A DNA stretch of 64,000 bases from assembly GCF_024166365.1 (NCBI RefSeq), contig NC_064819.1, positions 136,501 to 200,500 on the forward strand, written 5' to 3'. The DNA is from Elephas maximus indicus (Eukaryota > Chordata > Mammalia > Proboscidea > Elephantidae). Below the pieces are notes generated by a model that ran no database searches, was not told where the DNA came from, and worked only from the letters and a program-made list of their open reading frames with translations. The stretch's first letter is position 1. Each line of letters begins with the position of its first letter. Positions 43,784 through 55,771 of the stretch are shown here, one piece after another. The position numbers were made by a program, and so were the translations under genes.

Positions 43784-46700
43784 TTATAATAGTGGTCTTA
43801 TACAATATTTGTCCTTTTGCCTCTGACTCATTTCACTCAGCATAATGTCTTCCAGATTCCTCCATGTTATGAAATGTTTCAGAGATTCGTCACTGTTCTT
43901 TATCGATGCGTAGTATTCCATTGTGTGAATATACCACAATTTATTTACCCATTCATCCGTTGACGGACATCTTGGTTGCTTCCAGTTTTTTGCTATTGCA
44001 AACAGAGCTGCAATAAACATGGGTGTGCATATGTCTGTTTGTGTGAAGGCTCTTGTTTCTCTAGGGTATATTCCTATGAGTGGGATTTCTGGGTTGTATG
44101 GTAGTTCTATTTCTAACTGTTTAAGATAACGCCAGATGGATTTCCAAAGTGGTTGTACCATTTTACAATCCCACCAGCAGTGTATGAGAGTTCCAGTCTC
44201 TCCACAGCCTCTCCAACATTTATTATTTTGTGTTTTTTGGATTAATGCCAGTCTAGTTGGTGTGAGATGGAATCTCATCGTAGCTTTAATTTGCATTTCT
44301 CTAATGGCTAATGATCGAGAGCATTTTCTCATGTATCTGTTGGCTGCCTGAATATCTTCTTTAGTGAAATGTGTGTTCATATTCTTTGCCCACTTCTTGA
44401 TTGGGTTGTTTGTCTTTTTGTGGTTGAGTTTTGACAGAATCATGTAGATTTTAGAGATCAGGAGCTGGTCTGAGATGTCATAGCTGAATATTCTTTCCCA
44501 GTCTGTAAGTGGTCTTTTTACTCTTTTGGTGAAGTCTTTAGATGAGCATAGGTGTTTGATTTTTAGGAGCTCCCAGTTATCTGGTTTCTCTTCATCATTT
44601 TTGGTAATGTTTTGTATTCTGTTTATGCCCTGTATTAGGGCTCCTAGGGTTGATCCTATTTTTTCTTCCATGATCTTTATCGTTTTAGTCTTTATGTTTA
44701 GGTCTTTGATCCACTTGGAGTTAGTTTTTGTGCATGGTGTGAGGTATGGGTCCTGTTTCATTCTTTTGCAAATGGATATCCAGTTATGCCAGCACCATTT
44801 GTTAAAAAGACTATCATTTCCCCAATTGACTGACACTGGTCCTTTGTCAAATATCAGCTGCTCATTCATGGATGGATTTATATCTGGGTTCTCAATTCTG
44901 TTCCATTGGTCTATGTGCCTGTTGTTGTACCAGTACCAGGCTGTTTTGACTACTGTACCTGTATAATAGGTTCTGAAATCAGGTAGAGTGAGGCCTCCCA
45001 CTTTCTTCTTCTTTTTCAGTAATGCTTTGCTTATCCGGGGGTTCTTTCCCTTCCATATGAAATTAGTGATTTGTTTCTCTATCCCCTTAAAATATGACAT
45101 TGGTATTTGGATTGGAAGTGCGTTATATGTATAGATGGCTTTTGGTAGAATAGACATTTTTACTATGTTAAGTCTTCCTATCCATGAGCAGGGTATGTTC
45201 TTCCACTTAAGTATGTCCTTTTGAATTTCTTGTAGCAGAGTTTTATAGTTTTCTTTGTGTAGGTCTTTTACCTCCTTCGTAAGATTTATTCCTAAGTATT
45301 TTATCTTCCTGGGGGCTACTGTGAATGGTATTGATTTGGTTATTTCCTCTTCGGTGTTCTTTTTGTTGATGTAGAGGAATCCAAGTGATTTTTGTATGTT
45401 TATTTTATAATCTGAGACTCTTCCAAACTCTTCTATTAGTTTCAGTAGTTTTCTGGAGGATTCCTTAGGGTTTTCCATGTATACGGTCATGTCATCTGCA
45501 AATAATGATAGCTTTACTTCCTCCTTGCCAATCTGGATACCCTTTATTTCTTTGTCTAGCCTAATTGCCCTGGCTAGGACTTCAAGTACGATGTTGAATA
45601 AGAGCGGTGATAAAGGGCATCCTTGTCTGGTTCCTGTTCTCAAGGGAAATGCTTTCAGGTTCTCTCCATTTAGAGTGATATTGGCTGTTGGCTTTGCATA
45701 GATGCCCTTTATTATGTTGAGGAATTTTCCTTCAATTCCTATTTTGGTAAGAGTTTTTATCATAAATGGGTGTTGAACTTTGTCAAATGCCTTTTCTGCT
45801 TCTATTGATAAGATCATGTGGTTTTTATCTTTTGTTTTATTTATGTGATGGATTATATTAATGGTTTTTCTGATATTAAACCAGCCTTGCATACCTGGTA
45901 TAAATCCCACTTGATCAGGGTGAATTATTTTTTTGATGTGTTGTTGGATTCTATTGGCTAGAATTTTGTTGAGGATTTTTGCATCTATGTTCATGAGGGA
46001 TATAGGTCTAAAATTTTCTTTTTTTGTAATGTCTTTACCTGGTTTTGGTATCAAGGAGATGGTGGCTTCATAGAATGAGTTGGGTAGTATTCCGTCTTGT
46101 TCTATGCTTTGAAATACCTTCAGTAGTAGTGGTGTTAAGTCTTCTCTGAAGGTTTGGTAGAACTCTGCAGTGAAGCCGTCTGGGCCAGGACTTTTTTTTG
46201 TTGGAAGTTTTTTGATTACCGTTTCAATCTCTTTTTTTGTTATGGGTCTATTTAGTTGTTCTACTTCTGAATGTGTTAGTTTAGGTAGGTAGTGTTTTTC
46301 GAAGAATTCATCCATTTCTTCTAGGTTTTCAAATTTGTTACAGTACAATTTTACGTAGTAATCTGAAATGATTCTTTTAATTTCATTTGGCTCTGTTGTG
46401 ATGTGGTTCTTCTCGTTTCTTATTCGGGTTATTTGTTTCCTTTCCTGTTTTTCTTTAGTCAGTCTAGCCAATGGTTTATCAATTTTGTTAATTTTTTCAA
46501 AGAACCAGCTTTTGGCTTTGTTAATTCTTTCAATTGTTTTTCTGTTCTCTAATTCATTTAGTTCAGCTCTAATTTTTATTATTTGTTTTCTTCTGGTGCC
46601 TGATGGGTTCTTTTGTTGCTCACTTTCTATTTGTTCAAGTTGTCAGAACAGTTCTCTGCCTTTGGCTCTTTCTTCTTTTTGTATGTGTGCATTTATCGAT

Positions 46701-47599
46701 ATAAATTGGCCTCTGAGCACTGCTTTTGCTGTGTCCCAGAGGTTTTGATAGGAAGTATTTTCATTCTTGTTGCTTTCTAAGAATTTCCTTATTCCCTCCT
46801 TGGTGTCTTCTATAACCCAGTCTTTTTTCAGGAGGGTATTGTTCATTTTCCAAGTATTTGATTTCTTTTCCCTAGTTTTTCTGTTACTGATTTCTAGCTT
46901 CATTGCCTTGTGGTCTGAGAAGATGCTTTGTAATATTTCGATGTTTTGGATTCTACCAAGATTTGTTTTGTGACCTAATATGTGGTCTATTCTAGAGAAT
47001 GTTCCCTGTGCACTAGAAAAAAAAGTATATTTTGCAGCAGTTGGGTGGAGAGTTCTGTATAAGTCTATGAGGTCAAGTTGGTTGATTGTTGTAAGTAGGT
47101 CTTCCGTGTCTCTGTTGAGCTTCTTACTGGATGTCCTGTCCTTCTCCGAAAGTGGTGTGTTGAAGTCCCCTACTATAAATGTGGAGATGTCTATCTCGCT
47201 TTTCAATTCTGTTAAAATTTGATTTATGTATCTTGCAGCCCTGTCACTGGGTGCGTAAATATTTAATATGGTTATATCTTCCTGATCAATTGTCCCTTTT
47301 ATCATTATATAGTGTCCTTCTTTATCCTTTGTGGCAGATTTAAGTCTAAAGTCTATTTTGTCAGAAATTAATATTGCTACTCCTCTTCTTTTTTGCTTAT
47401 TATTTGCTTGATATATTTTTTTCCATCCTTTGAGTTTTAGTTTGTTTGTGTCTCTAAGTCTAAGGTGTGTCTCTTGTAGGCAGCATATAGATGGATCGTG
47501 TTTCTTTATCCAGTCCGTGACTCTCTGTCTCTTTATTGGTGCATTTAGTCCATTTACATTCAGCGTAATTATAGATAAATAAGTTTTTAGTGCTGTCAT
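43784..47599 (-). pseudogene. L1-B ORF2 endonuclease/reverse transcriptase with one internal stop
   Basis: The reading frame starts at the Met of MTALKTYLSIITLNVNGLNA (47599) and ends at TAA 43784-43786, spanning about 1,271 codons, the normal L1 ORF2 length. It is continuous except for one TGA at 46643-46645, after codon 318. The endonuclease shows NVNGLNAP, CLQETHLR, VGDFNTPL, RIDHILGH and SDHKAMKLEI. The reverse transcriptase shows [31 protein letters not shown] and the catalytic FADD ([12 protein letters not shown]). The C-terminal [18 protein letters not shown] cysteine/histidine motif is present. The part after the TGA is open for 895 codons from its first Met. As it stands, only the endonuclease-containing portion would be made, so retrotransposition is not expected. 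Confidence 0.92.
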
Positions 47600-48068
47600 T
47601 TTGATGCCTTTTCATGTGTGTTGTTGGCCTTTTCATTTTTCCACATACTTTTTTGTGCTGAGACGTTTTTCTTAGTAGATTGTGAGATCCTCATTTTCAT
47701 AATGTTTAACTTTATGTTTGTTGAGTCGTTACGTTTTTCTTGAGTTATGGAATTGATATTCCTTTTTGTGGTTACCTTATTATTTACCCCTATTTTTCTA
47801 AGTAAAAACCTAACTTGTATCGTTGTATATCACCTTGTATCACTCTCCATCTGGCAGTTCAATGCCTCCTGTATTTAGTCCCTCTTTTTGATTATTGTGA
47901 TCGTTTATCTATTGATTTCCATGATTTCCTGTTATGTGTATTATTTTGTTTATTTATTTATTTTTTAGAATTAATCTTACTTTGTTTGTTTTTGTGCTTT
48001 CCCTATTTGAGTTGCGTTGATATCAGGACGTTCTGTTTTGTGACCTTGTATTGTGCTGGTACCTGATA

Positions 48069-49088
48069 TTATTGGTCATCAGGCCAAACAATCTCCTTAA
48101 GCATTTCTTGCAGTCTTGGTTTAGTTTTTGCAAATTCTCTAAACTTGTGTTTATCTGTAAATATCTTAATTTCTCCTTCATATTTCCGAGAGAGTTTTGC
48201 TGGATATATGATCCTTGGTTGGCAGTTTTTATCCTTCAGTGCTCTGTATACGTCGTCCCATTCCCTTCTTGCCTGCATGGTTTCTGCTGAGTAGTCTGAA
48301 CTTATTCTTATTGATTCTCCCTTGAAGGAAACCTTTCTTTTCTCCCTGGCTGCTTTTAAAATTTTCTGTTTGTCTTTGGTTTTGGCAAGTTTGATGATAA
48401 TATGTCTTGGTGTTTTTCTTTTTGGATCAATCTTAAATGGGGTTCGATGAGCATCTTGGATAGATATCCTTTCGTCTTTCATGATGTCAGGGAAGTTTTG
48501 TGTCAGGAGTTCTTCAACTATTTTCTCTGTGTTTTCTGTGCCCCCTCCCTGTTCTTGGACTCCAATCACTCGCAAGTTATCCTTCTTGATAGAGTCCCAC
48601 ATGATTCTTAGGGTTTCTTCATTTTTTTTAATTCTTTTATCTGATTTTTTTTCAGCTATGTTGGAGTTGATTCCCTGGTCCTCCAGAAGTCCCAGTCTAC
48701 ATTCTAATTGCTCGAGTCTGCTTCTCTGACTTTCTATTGCGTTGTCTAATTCTGTAATTTTATTGTTAATCTTTTGGATTTCTACATGCTGTCTCTCTAT
48801 GGATTCTTGCAACTTATTAATTTTTCCACTCTGTTCTTGAATAACCTTTTTGAGTTTTTCAACAGTTTTATCAGTGTGTTCCTTGGCTTTTTCTGCAGTT
48901 ATCCTAATTTCATTTGTGATATCTTTAAGCATTCTGTAAATTAGTTTTTTATATTCTGTATCTGATAATTCCAGGATTGTATCTTCATTTGGGAAAGATT
49001 TTGATTCTTTTGTTTGGGGGGTTGGAGAAGCTGTCATGGTCTGTTTCTTTATGTGGTTTGATATGGACTGCTGTCTCCGAGCCATCAC
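48069..49088 (-). CDS. L1-B ORF1 RNA-binding protein, intact
   Basis: This is a 339-residue open frame starting MMARRQQSISNHIKKQTM. The usual L1 ORF1 protein has about 338 residues, so it is full length. The N-terminal half (about residues 50-155) is rich in heptad-like K/E/L/I sequence (LQESIERQHVEIQKINNKIT) and should form the trimeric coiled coil. The RNA-recognition fold starts near NLRVIGVQEQ (about residue 174). The C-terminal domain carries TPRHIIIKLAKTKDKQKIL and YSAETMQARREWDDVYRALK. In known L1s this protein coats the L1 RNA as a nucleic-acid chaperone in cytoplasmic RNPs. No stop or frameshift is seen. Confidence 0.92.
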   Translation of the reverse strand: MMARRQQSISNHIKKQTMTASPTPQTKESKSFPNEDTILELSDTEYKKLIYRMLKDITNEIRITAEKAKEHTDKTVEKLKKVIQEQSGKINKLQESIERQHVEIQKINNKITELDNAIESQRSRLEQLECRLGLLEDQGINSNIAEKKSDKRIKKNEETLRIMWDSIKKDNLRVIGVQEQGGGTENTEKIVEELLTQNFPDIMKDERISIQDAHRTPFKIDPKRKTPRHIIIKLAKTKDKQKILKAAREKRKVSFKGESIRISSDYSAETMQARREWDDVYRALKDKNCQPRIIYPAKLSRKYEGEIKIFTDKHKFREFAKTKPRLQEMLKEIVWPDDQ

Positions 49089-49471
49089 TGGGAAACTAGA
49101 TTTTCCAGGTAATCAGCTGGTACGCTGGCTCTTAGTTCTGAAAATGATCGCTATCTGCCCGTATTTGTTCGTTCTCTGTCTCTAAGTCTGTGTTTGTTGT
49201 TCAGAGTTCGTAGATTGTTATATATGTGATCGATTCACTTGTTTTTCCGAGTCTTTGTTGCAAGAGGGATCCGCGGTAGCGTCCACCTAGTCCGCCGTCT
49301 TGGCCCCGCCTCCGAAATACGTTACTTTTAATGAACATGATTCTGCAGTCTTGAATATAACTCCTCTAAATGCAGAAATGTTGCACATTTTCACCACATA
49401 CGCTTATCAGGCCTTTACGATGGCTCCCGGCTCTTGTAATTACAAGTTACGCCTGAAGATGAGAGAAAAAA

Positions 49472-49658
49472 AAAAAAGACAGACTCCAACTCATGACCCC
49501 AGGTGTGTCAGAGTAGAACCTTGCTCCGTAGGGTTTTCGGTGGCCGATTTTTCAGACATAGATCACCAGGCCTTTCTTCCAAGGTGCATCTAGAAGGTCT
49601 CTACCTCCAGCCAGTTAGCAACTGAACTAGTTAGCATTTACACCACCCAGGGACATGC
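49472..49658 (-). repeat. AfroSINE, reversed
   Basis: An A-run is followed by GACTCCAACTCATGACCCCA, CACCAGGCCTTTCTTCCAAG and GTTAGCATTTACACCACCCA, which is the reversed tail, body and head of an older copy. Confidence 0.75.
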
Positions 49659-50265
49659 CTGGAGATAGAGGAGAGGCCCTATTGTTCTGAACTTCTTTTA
49701 GGGAAGGAGTTGGCTATGTATTAGAAAAGGTAATGTTTGACATTATTTTTGTCAATTATTTATGAAACTGAAGTGAATTCCCTCAGGTAAGGTTTGTGGC
49801 AGGAATTTTCAGTGGCTTAGGCAGTTAACTAGATACAGAAATTGAGTCCAGTGTGCAGTCTGGCCCAGACACAAACTCCAGTGTGATTTTGGGTAAATCT
49901 GTGGCTACCTTCCAAGAATGTCATGGAAAATTACCAAAAATTGATAAATTTCTATGTAGATGTTAAGCCCTGTAAAATGTTAAGTGTGTGCCTGGCCTGT
50001 GTCCAGAATATGTTTATAGATAATGCGAGTGACAGGGGTGATTTTGAAAAGGGTGAAGGGTATCACCCATTGGCCAGATTTACCCACAATAAACTCTGCT
50101 GCCTTAGTGGCAGACACACAGGTCCTAACTACCCTTTCTGAGCAACATCAACATCGGGTCTCAAGGCCCCAAACACCCTGGCAGCCCCTGAGGGTATACA
50201 TAGCTCTTTGTCCCATTTCATATATATTGGATGAGGTGGGGGAGATTATTCTTGAGCCGATAGGT
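49659..50265. other. No feature seen
   Basis: Unique-looking sequence; short open frames without similarity. Confidence 0.35.
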
Positions 50266-50275
50266 ATTATTACTC

Positions 50276-50472
50276 TACCTGTTACCCTCGAGTCGATTCT
50301 GATACCTGGCGACGCTGTGTGTTACTGAGTAGAATTGTTCCATAGGGTTTTCTTGGCTGTAATATTAACAGATCTTCAGGCCTTTCTTCCGTGGTACCTC
50401 TGAGTAGGTTTGAACCACCAACTTCTAGGTTAGTTGATGAGTACAAACTGTTTGTACCACTCGGAGACCTAT
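50276..50472 (-). repeat. AfroSINE, reversed, older variant
   Basis: TACCCTCGAGTCGATTCTGA, TTCAGGCCTTTCTTCCGTGG and AACTGTTTGTACCACTCGGA follow the reversed order. Confidence 0.78.
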
Positions 50473-50605
50473 TATTTCATTTACATGTTAGGAAATTAGA
50501 ATCTGAAAAGCTAATTAATTTTCCTGAGATTATAGCAGTTAGTTAGAAGCTGAATCAGGATTCTGCCCAGCTCTGCCTTACTCTCAGTCCCACTGCTTTT
50601 CCCAT
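50473..50605 (-). repeat. MIR
   Basis: TTACATGTTAGGAAATTAGA through TTAGTTAGAAGCTGAATCAG to CAGTCCCACTGCTTTT matches the reversed MIR body and head. Confidence 0.65.
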
Positions 50606-50876
50606 AAGGCCATGGAATCAGGCATGATGTGTAGAAGCATAAACTGGGGGGTCACTGAGTGAAGCAATTCTGACTAACACAGTCAGAGGTTCTCCACAGC
50701 CTTGAACGTACCGTGGTAGAGGCCGGTTGGGGCCACTATAACTAGAGGCCAGCGTTGGATTAGACTGGACCTTCTTTGAGGAGATGTCAAGGAAGGACTG
50801 TTCAGGAGCCAAGGGAAGTGTTCTTCATGGTGGCAATAACTGAAGTCTCCACTTAGGTCCTCGATATTTCCTAAGC

Positions 50877-51052
50877 TTGTTGTCATTAGTTGCTCTAAAG
50901 TTGCTTCCAACACATGGCGACCCCATGTGTGCAAAGGAGAACTGTTCCATAGAATTTTCCAGGCTGCCTTCCAAGACACCTCTGGATGGGTTCAAACAAC
51001 CAACCTTTTGGCTAGTAGTTGAGTGGCTAACCATTTGTACCATGCAGGGACT
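50877..51052 (-). repeat. AfroSINE, reversed
   Basis: TTGCTTCCAACACATGGCGA, GGATGGGTTCAAACAACCAA and ATTTGTACCATGCAGGGACT form the reversed element. Confidence 0.78.
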
Positions 51053-51786
51053 CCATTATTTCCTAAACAAGCCCAGGTAATTCTCAGGCTAGATCTCTGC
51101 CCCTTTCTTTTCCACAGACTCAAGTCCATGAGAGGAAGCCCCACCTGAAGCACAACATCTGAAGTATTTCCAGGGAGAGAAATCGCCTTACCTCAATCCT
51201 TCTGTGGGGAATATCTCACCTCATGTCAGCTAATAGCCACTCTGTCTAAATCCAAGGGATTCGGGCAGAAACAGGCTTAAAACGAGAATAATCATCAACA
51301 TCCCAAATTGATGAGTTAGCTTGGAGTTCAAATAGCTTGTTGTGACATTTAATCAGTAAATAAGTGATGCAGCGTAACAAGCTATCCCCTCACCCCCACT
51401 CCGGTTCCACTTTTCTTCAGATACATCCTAAAAATCCCATCAGCCGTCTGGCAGAAATACTAATACAGCCGCAATTCTTGAGCATTTTACAAGATCAAGA
51501 AAAAGAAATGCTATCAAGTAATGTAATTGTATAAACATCTTTGCACAAAGGGCTTCTTCTCTGCCCTGACTGACCTCCTACACACCTCAAGCATGTGACA
51601 GCAAAGGCATTATAAATAGGGATTACGTTACTTGGTCCATCTATCACTGTTTTCTAATGCAGCTGGCACCACATGAACTGTACTTACATGGTATTATTTT
51701 TGTTCCCTAAAACACTAGAATAAAGAGAGAAGATAAAACTGAAATACAAGAACTCATAACATTTCAACTTTACCGGTGGCTTTTAT
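51053..51786. other. No feature seen
   Basis: Unique-looking, AT-leaning sequence without exon evidence. Confidence 0.35.
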
Positions 51787-51797
51787 TATTATTTTTG

Positions 51798-51948
51798 GAA
51801 ACCCTGCTGCCGTAGTGGTTAAGAGTTACAGCTGCTAACCAAAAGGTCGCAGTTCAAATCCACCAGGTGCTCCTTGGAAACACTGTGGGGCAGTTCTACT
51901 CTATCCTTTAGGGTAGCTATGAGTCGGAATCGACTCGATGGCAACAGA
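51798..51948 (+). repeat. AfroSINE, young-looking, with target duplication
   Basis: It runs from GGAAACCCTGCTGCCGTAGT to GAGTCGGAATCGACTCGATG with the GCAACAGA end, close to consensus. TTTTATTATTATT lies on both sides, giving a target duplication of at least 12 bases within an ATT-rich stretch. Confidence 0.88.
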
Positions 51949-51967
51949 TTTTATTATTATTATTATT

Positions 51968-52090
51968 TTCATTAAATCCCCATAACAAATCTATGCGACT
52001 TGCCCAAGTCATGAAGCTAGTAAGAAGAGGTGAAATTTGAGTCGAGGTCTGTCCGCCTCCAAAGTTCATGTTCTTTAGCACTTTCTTCTG
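51968..52090 (-). repeat. MIR
   Basis: ATTAAATCCCCATAACAAAT, CTTGCCCAAGTCATGAAGCT and TTCATGTTCTTTAGCACTTT follow the reversed MIR. Confidence 0.65.
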
Positions 52091-52297
52091 GGAGAAAATG
52101 CGTACCCAATCATGTCTACGCTGTTTGCATTCTGAGTATAAAAGGGTAAGGAGGCCTTCCTGAATTATTTGCTTAAATCTGCAGAATAGATATTTACTCC
52201 CCTGCCGCCAGCATGTTCTTGATCCCGCCCAGACTTAAAACTCAATATCACCGTGTTTTTTCTCTCCTCAAGGAGAGGAACTAAAAAACATATGTAA

Positions 52298-52312
52298 ACA
52301 CACACACACACG
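52298..52312. repeat. (CA)n microsatellite
   Basis: A short CA run. Confidence 0.7.
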
Positions 52313-52549
52313 AGTGTACACAACACAGAAGAGCAATGGCCCACAGCTCAGCTCTTTGATCCTTTCTGAAGCTGTGAGAGAAAAGTATTCTTACCTCTTG
52401 GCTCATGAACATTGTTTTCTTCCTTCTTTTTTAATATAATATAAAATAAATCAATTTTCAAGATATCCCAGGATGAAAAAGTTAGTTCATTTCTGCAGCC
52501 AGATTTGTCTTTGAGAAACCTAAGTTTCTTAGAACTCGCCAGTATCTCA

Positions 52550-52715
52550 ATGGTTTTATTTAGTCTTATCTAACAGCCCCATAAGGTAAGTAGTGTTTTC
52601 AGGTGACATCCTTTCAGATCTGGAAGCTGAGACTCAGTAAGGTGAGTGCCTGGCTCAGCATCCCTCAGCTAACAAGTCCCATAGGACTTGGAACTCCAGA
52701 TTCTTCACTCTTTTT
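52550..52715 (-). repeat. MIR
   Basis: TAACAGCCCCATAAGGTAAG, GAAGCTGAGACTCAGTAAGG and GGACTTGGAACTCCAGATTC follow the reversed MIR. Confidence 0.65.
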
Positions 52716-55060
52716 TCTAATATGCAAATGGTTTTCTGGGTTCCTAAGGCCTACACATGGTAGTAATGGGGCCCATGAGCTATTTTAAGAAATTGAAAAA
52801 TGCCAAATGAGTACACAGCCTGTTCTCAGGCTACAGAGGCCTGCTTAAACATTGATTGCTTTGCTTTGGGTTGAAATTCTATTAGGTCTCTGTGGTAATG
52901 CTGTTACTCTAATTAGATTTTCACTGAGTAATGAAAATGAAGACACTAATTGTTATTTAATAGAATCTGCTTTAAAGGCAAAAACTTTCCAAGCCCATGT
53001 GCATACAAGCAAAGTATGAAATCAAAGAGATCTTGCTAGGAGAAAGGTGAGAAACCACTGTCCTCTAATCTAATCTGTTGTATGCCCATGGGACAGGGCA
53101 CATAGGTAGGGGTTACAGAGCCCTTTTGATATGGCCCCTCTTGATATACGCAAGACCTCTCTCGACTAATCCCGTGACCAGATGAATGACTCATTGGTCA
53201 CATTGCAAAATGATAAGGAACCTAAGGAAGTTCTCCTACAAATTGGGAAAATCCATTATGGGTTGGGGTCCCTACCCAGCAGGAACTAGCTGGTTATATA
53301 GGAGGTGCTCCATGAATTCTATTTCAGTCCTGAAAAGTTCTGAGGGGTCAGGGGTCAGTTATGCATCCAGAGAGGATCAAGTGCTTTCATGCTCTGCTTC
53401 GCTGGGACCTGCTCTTGGCTGGCCACTTGAGGCTACTCCCCTGTGACAGACATACTGTCTGCATGGCAGTCATTCCTAGCTCTTGCTTTGGGTTAATGTG
53501 CATCATCATTGCATTTCTACTCCCCAGTTTCTCTGGCCTCAGAGGGTCTAAGGATCTTGGTGCAGGATAACCCATAAGCTTTGGGCAATGAGCGAGCAGA
53601 GAGAATGAAGCTTCTGCCCCTGCCCCACTTCAACTTGAAAATTATTTCCCTCTTCTCTACAGTTCCAATGTCAAGTTTCCCATGAGAGCAGTAAAGGAAT
53701 TAAAGGTCACCAAAAAAGCTGGCAATTCACCGTGCCTTGGAGGGGTTCCCAGAAAGTAAAATGAAAATGAGATTGTTTTCACATAAAACCTCTCTGTTTA
53801 AAGAACAGGATTCAAATAGTTTGCATTTGCAGTTTCACTGTGCACTTAGGTAACCCCCACAAAGTCCTTTTTTTTTTTTCTCCTAAAGCCAAAACAATAA
53901 AAAACTTCCTGCAGAGAATTCTAACTAGGCAGGATTCTTTTTTGTCATTGCTGGCCTGATGTCTTCAAGGATTCATTCCCTTAAGATAAGCCTTATATAG
54001 TGCATTTGGCTGGAGTGCCTGTATATTTCTGTGGGATGATGGCCTTCATCCATCTGGTGGTCCGCTTCATGGTGATCTCATTAGATTTCACAAGGTAAAC
54101 AGCTGAAATTTTGTGGTTAGTATTTTTTTATATGAGCAAGCTACAAGAGAAGGAAGACTCTACAGGCCAACCACAAGTTGTTGCAGGGAGTGATGCAAAG
54201 AAAACCAGTGCCGTATCTGAACGATTCTACCACTTCTGAGGAGACACACTTAACAGTTTCAAACATACGTATCCCACAAGATCCAGCTTTGCTTCCTAGA
54301 AAGGAGTCTCTAATATAAGAGAGAACCAGTGGTTATGTTTCCCAGAGCCTGACTACTCTCTGCCCAACTAACCTGTTTCTTTTTGCAAAATAAAAATTCC
54401 CCTGATAAGAGGGACTGTGATAGATTCTAGTTGAGGTGCCACCTTGTGGGCCAACAGTCAGGATATAGAAAATAGCCCAACATGGGCATCCTATTTCTGA
54501 CCCCACTGTTGCTATGTTCCATGGGTTTCTGCCAATTTTTAAACTCCTTGATATCAGCTCCATTTCAGTTCTTTCCATCTGCATCCTCACTGTGAATAAA
54601 CACAAATATTTATTGATGGCCTTATCCTCAGTTTAGCAACAGTCACTTTGTCTTTCTCAGACTCTGTTAGAGACAGTTTTTAAAGCAGGATGAAATAATC
54701 TCGCCACTCATCAGAGATGAGAAGATTTTAAATTGACCGAGTGAGCCAAGCCCCAGGCTCCTTAGAGTCCTCTGTGTTTGGGTGTGGGTGTGTGGGGGTA
54801 TGTGTGGGTGTATACGTGCACATATGTGTGTGTGCTTTTAATTGTAAATACTCTAAAGATGAAAGGTTCTTAGAAAATATTCATCAATGACAATAAATTG
54901 GTAATGAACTATGAATTTAGTAGAGAAAGTAATTATTAAAAAAAAAAAGAAGAAGAAGACATTGGAATTGCCATGGTAGCTAAAGAGAGAACTTGAAGTA
55001 TTAACCTGTCATGCAGAGAGAACAGTGCATCGCAGGTCTATGTACGATCCTGCCATCAGG
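52716..55060. other. 2.3 kb without a recognised gene
   Basis: Unique-looking sequence with a GT-rich patch at about 54774-54833 and an A/GAA run at about 54939-54960. No exon with family similarity was found on either strand. Confidence 0.4.
54774..54833. repeat. GT-rich low-complexity patch
   Basis: Irregular (TG)n and GGGTGTG units of about 60 bases, including alternating purine-pyrimidine stretches. Confidence 0.7.
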
Positions 55061-55064
55061 TGAC

Positions 55065-55242
55065 AGTATGGCACAGTAGACGGAGACCTGGGTTTTGTTT
55101 AAATCTGCCTCTACCGCCTGCTAACCACAGAATGCTGAGCAAGCCATGTCAGCTCTCTTGGCCTCAATTTTCTCATTTTCACAATGGAGGTGGGAGGTGG
55201 GAGTAGACAGTCTTTGAGGTCTTTTCTAGTTTAATATTATGT
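55065..55242 (+). repeat. MIR
   Basis: GACGGAGACCTGGGTTTTGT, TCTCTTGGCCTCAATTTTCT and the following CATTTTCACAATGGAGG match the MIR head and core. Confidence 0.7.
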
Positions 55243-55568
55243 CTTCTATAAAAGCCTAGGAAAGTTAGAAGCAGACATTCAGCCGTGGTTTTTCTCTCTC
55301 CAGGACAGCCATCTCCATCTCTTTGGTAAGTAAACTGGGGAGAATGAAACACTGCTGAAGAGGTTTCCAGGCTGTAATCTTGAGGATGTTACAAACTGGA
55401 GAGGCTGGGCATCCATCTTTGCCAGCGAAGAAGCCCACTCCACCGGGAGAAGGCAGGGAACCACATCTGAGTGCTTCGTCCAGCTGTCAGCCTGGTACTG
55501 ACACCCAGCTTTGCCACACCTGTGTGTTACTAATGAGGGTCCCAGGGAGCAGGAGCCTTGACTATTCA

Positions 55569-55771
55569 CCAAAACCCCTTGCTGTCGAGTCGATCACAAC
55601 TCACTGGGACCCCATAGGACAGAATAGAACTGCCGCATAGGGTTTCCAAGGCTGTGATCTTTACGGAAACAGACTGCCACGTCTTTCTCCCATGAAGCGG
55701 CTGGTGGGTTCGGACTGCCAGCCTTTCGGTTAGCAGCTGAGTGCTTCATCACTGAGCTACTAGGGCTCCTT
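55569..55771 (-). repeat. AfroSINE, reversed, well preserved
   Basis: CTTGCTGTCGAGTCGATCAC, ATAGGACAGAATAGAACTGC, ACTGCCAGCCTTTCGGTTAG and ACTGAGCTACTAGGGCTCCT follow the reversed long form. Confidence 0.88.

Larger units (their letters stand above)
42775..49313 (-). mobile_element. L1-B: full-length, near-intact L1
   Basis: It consists of a 3' UTR (42775-43783), ORF2 (43784-47599), a 469-bp spacer, ORF1 (48069-49088) and a 225-bp 5' UTR. Its 5' terminus read on the minus strand is GGAGGCGGGGCCAAGACGGC, the standard L1 start. GAAATAC at 42768-42774 and 49314-49320 is the likely target duplication. With one open ORF and one ORF broken only by a single TGA, it is the youngest-looking autonomous element in the window. 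Confidence 0.93.

Noticed and set aside
43784..46471. 895-codon open frame as a host reverse transcriptase gene
   Set aside because: It is the downstream part of L1-B ORF2, in the same frame as the endonuclease part and inside a full-length L1 with target duplication.
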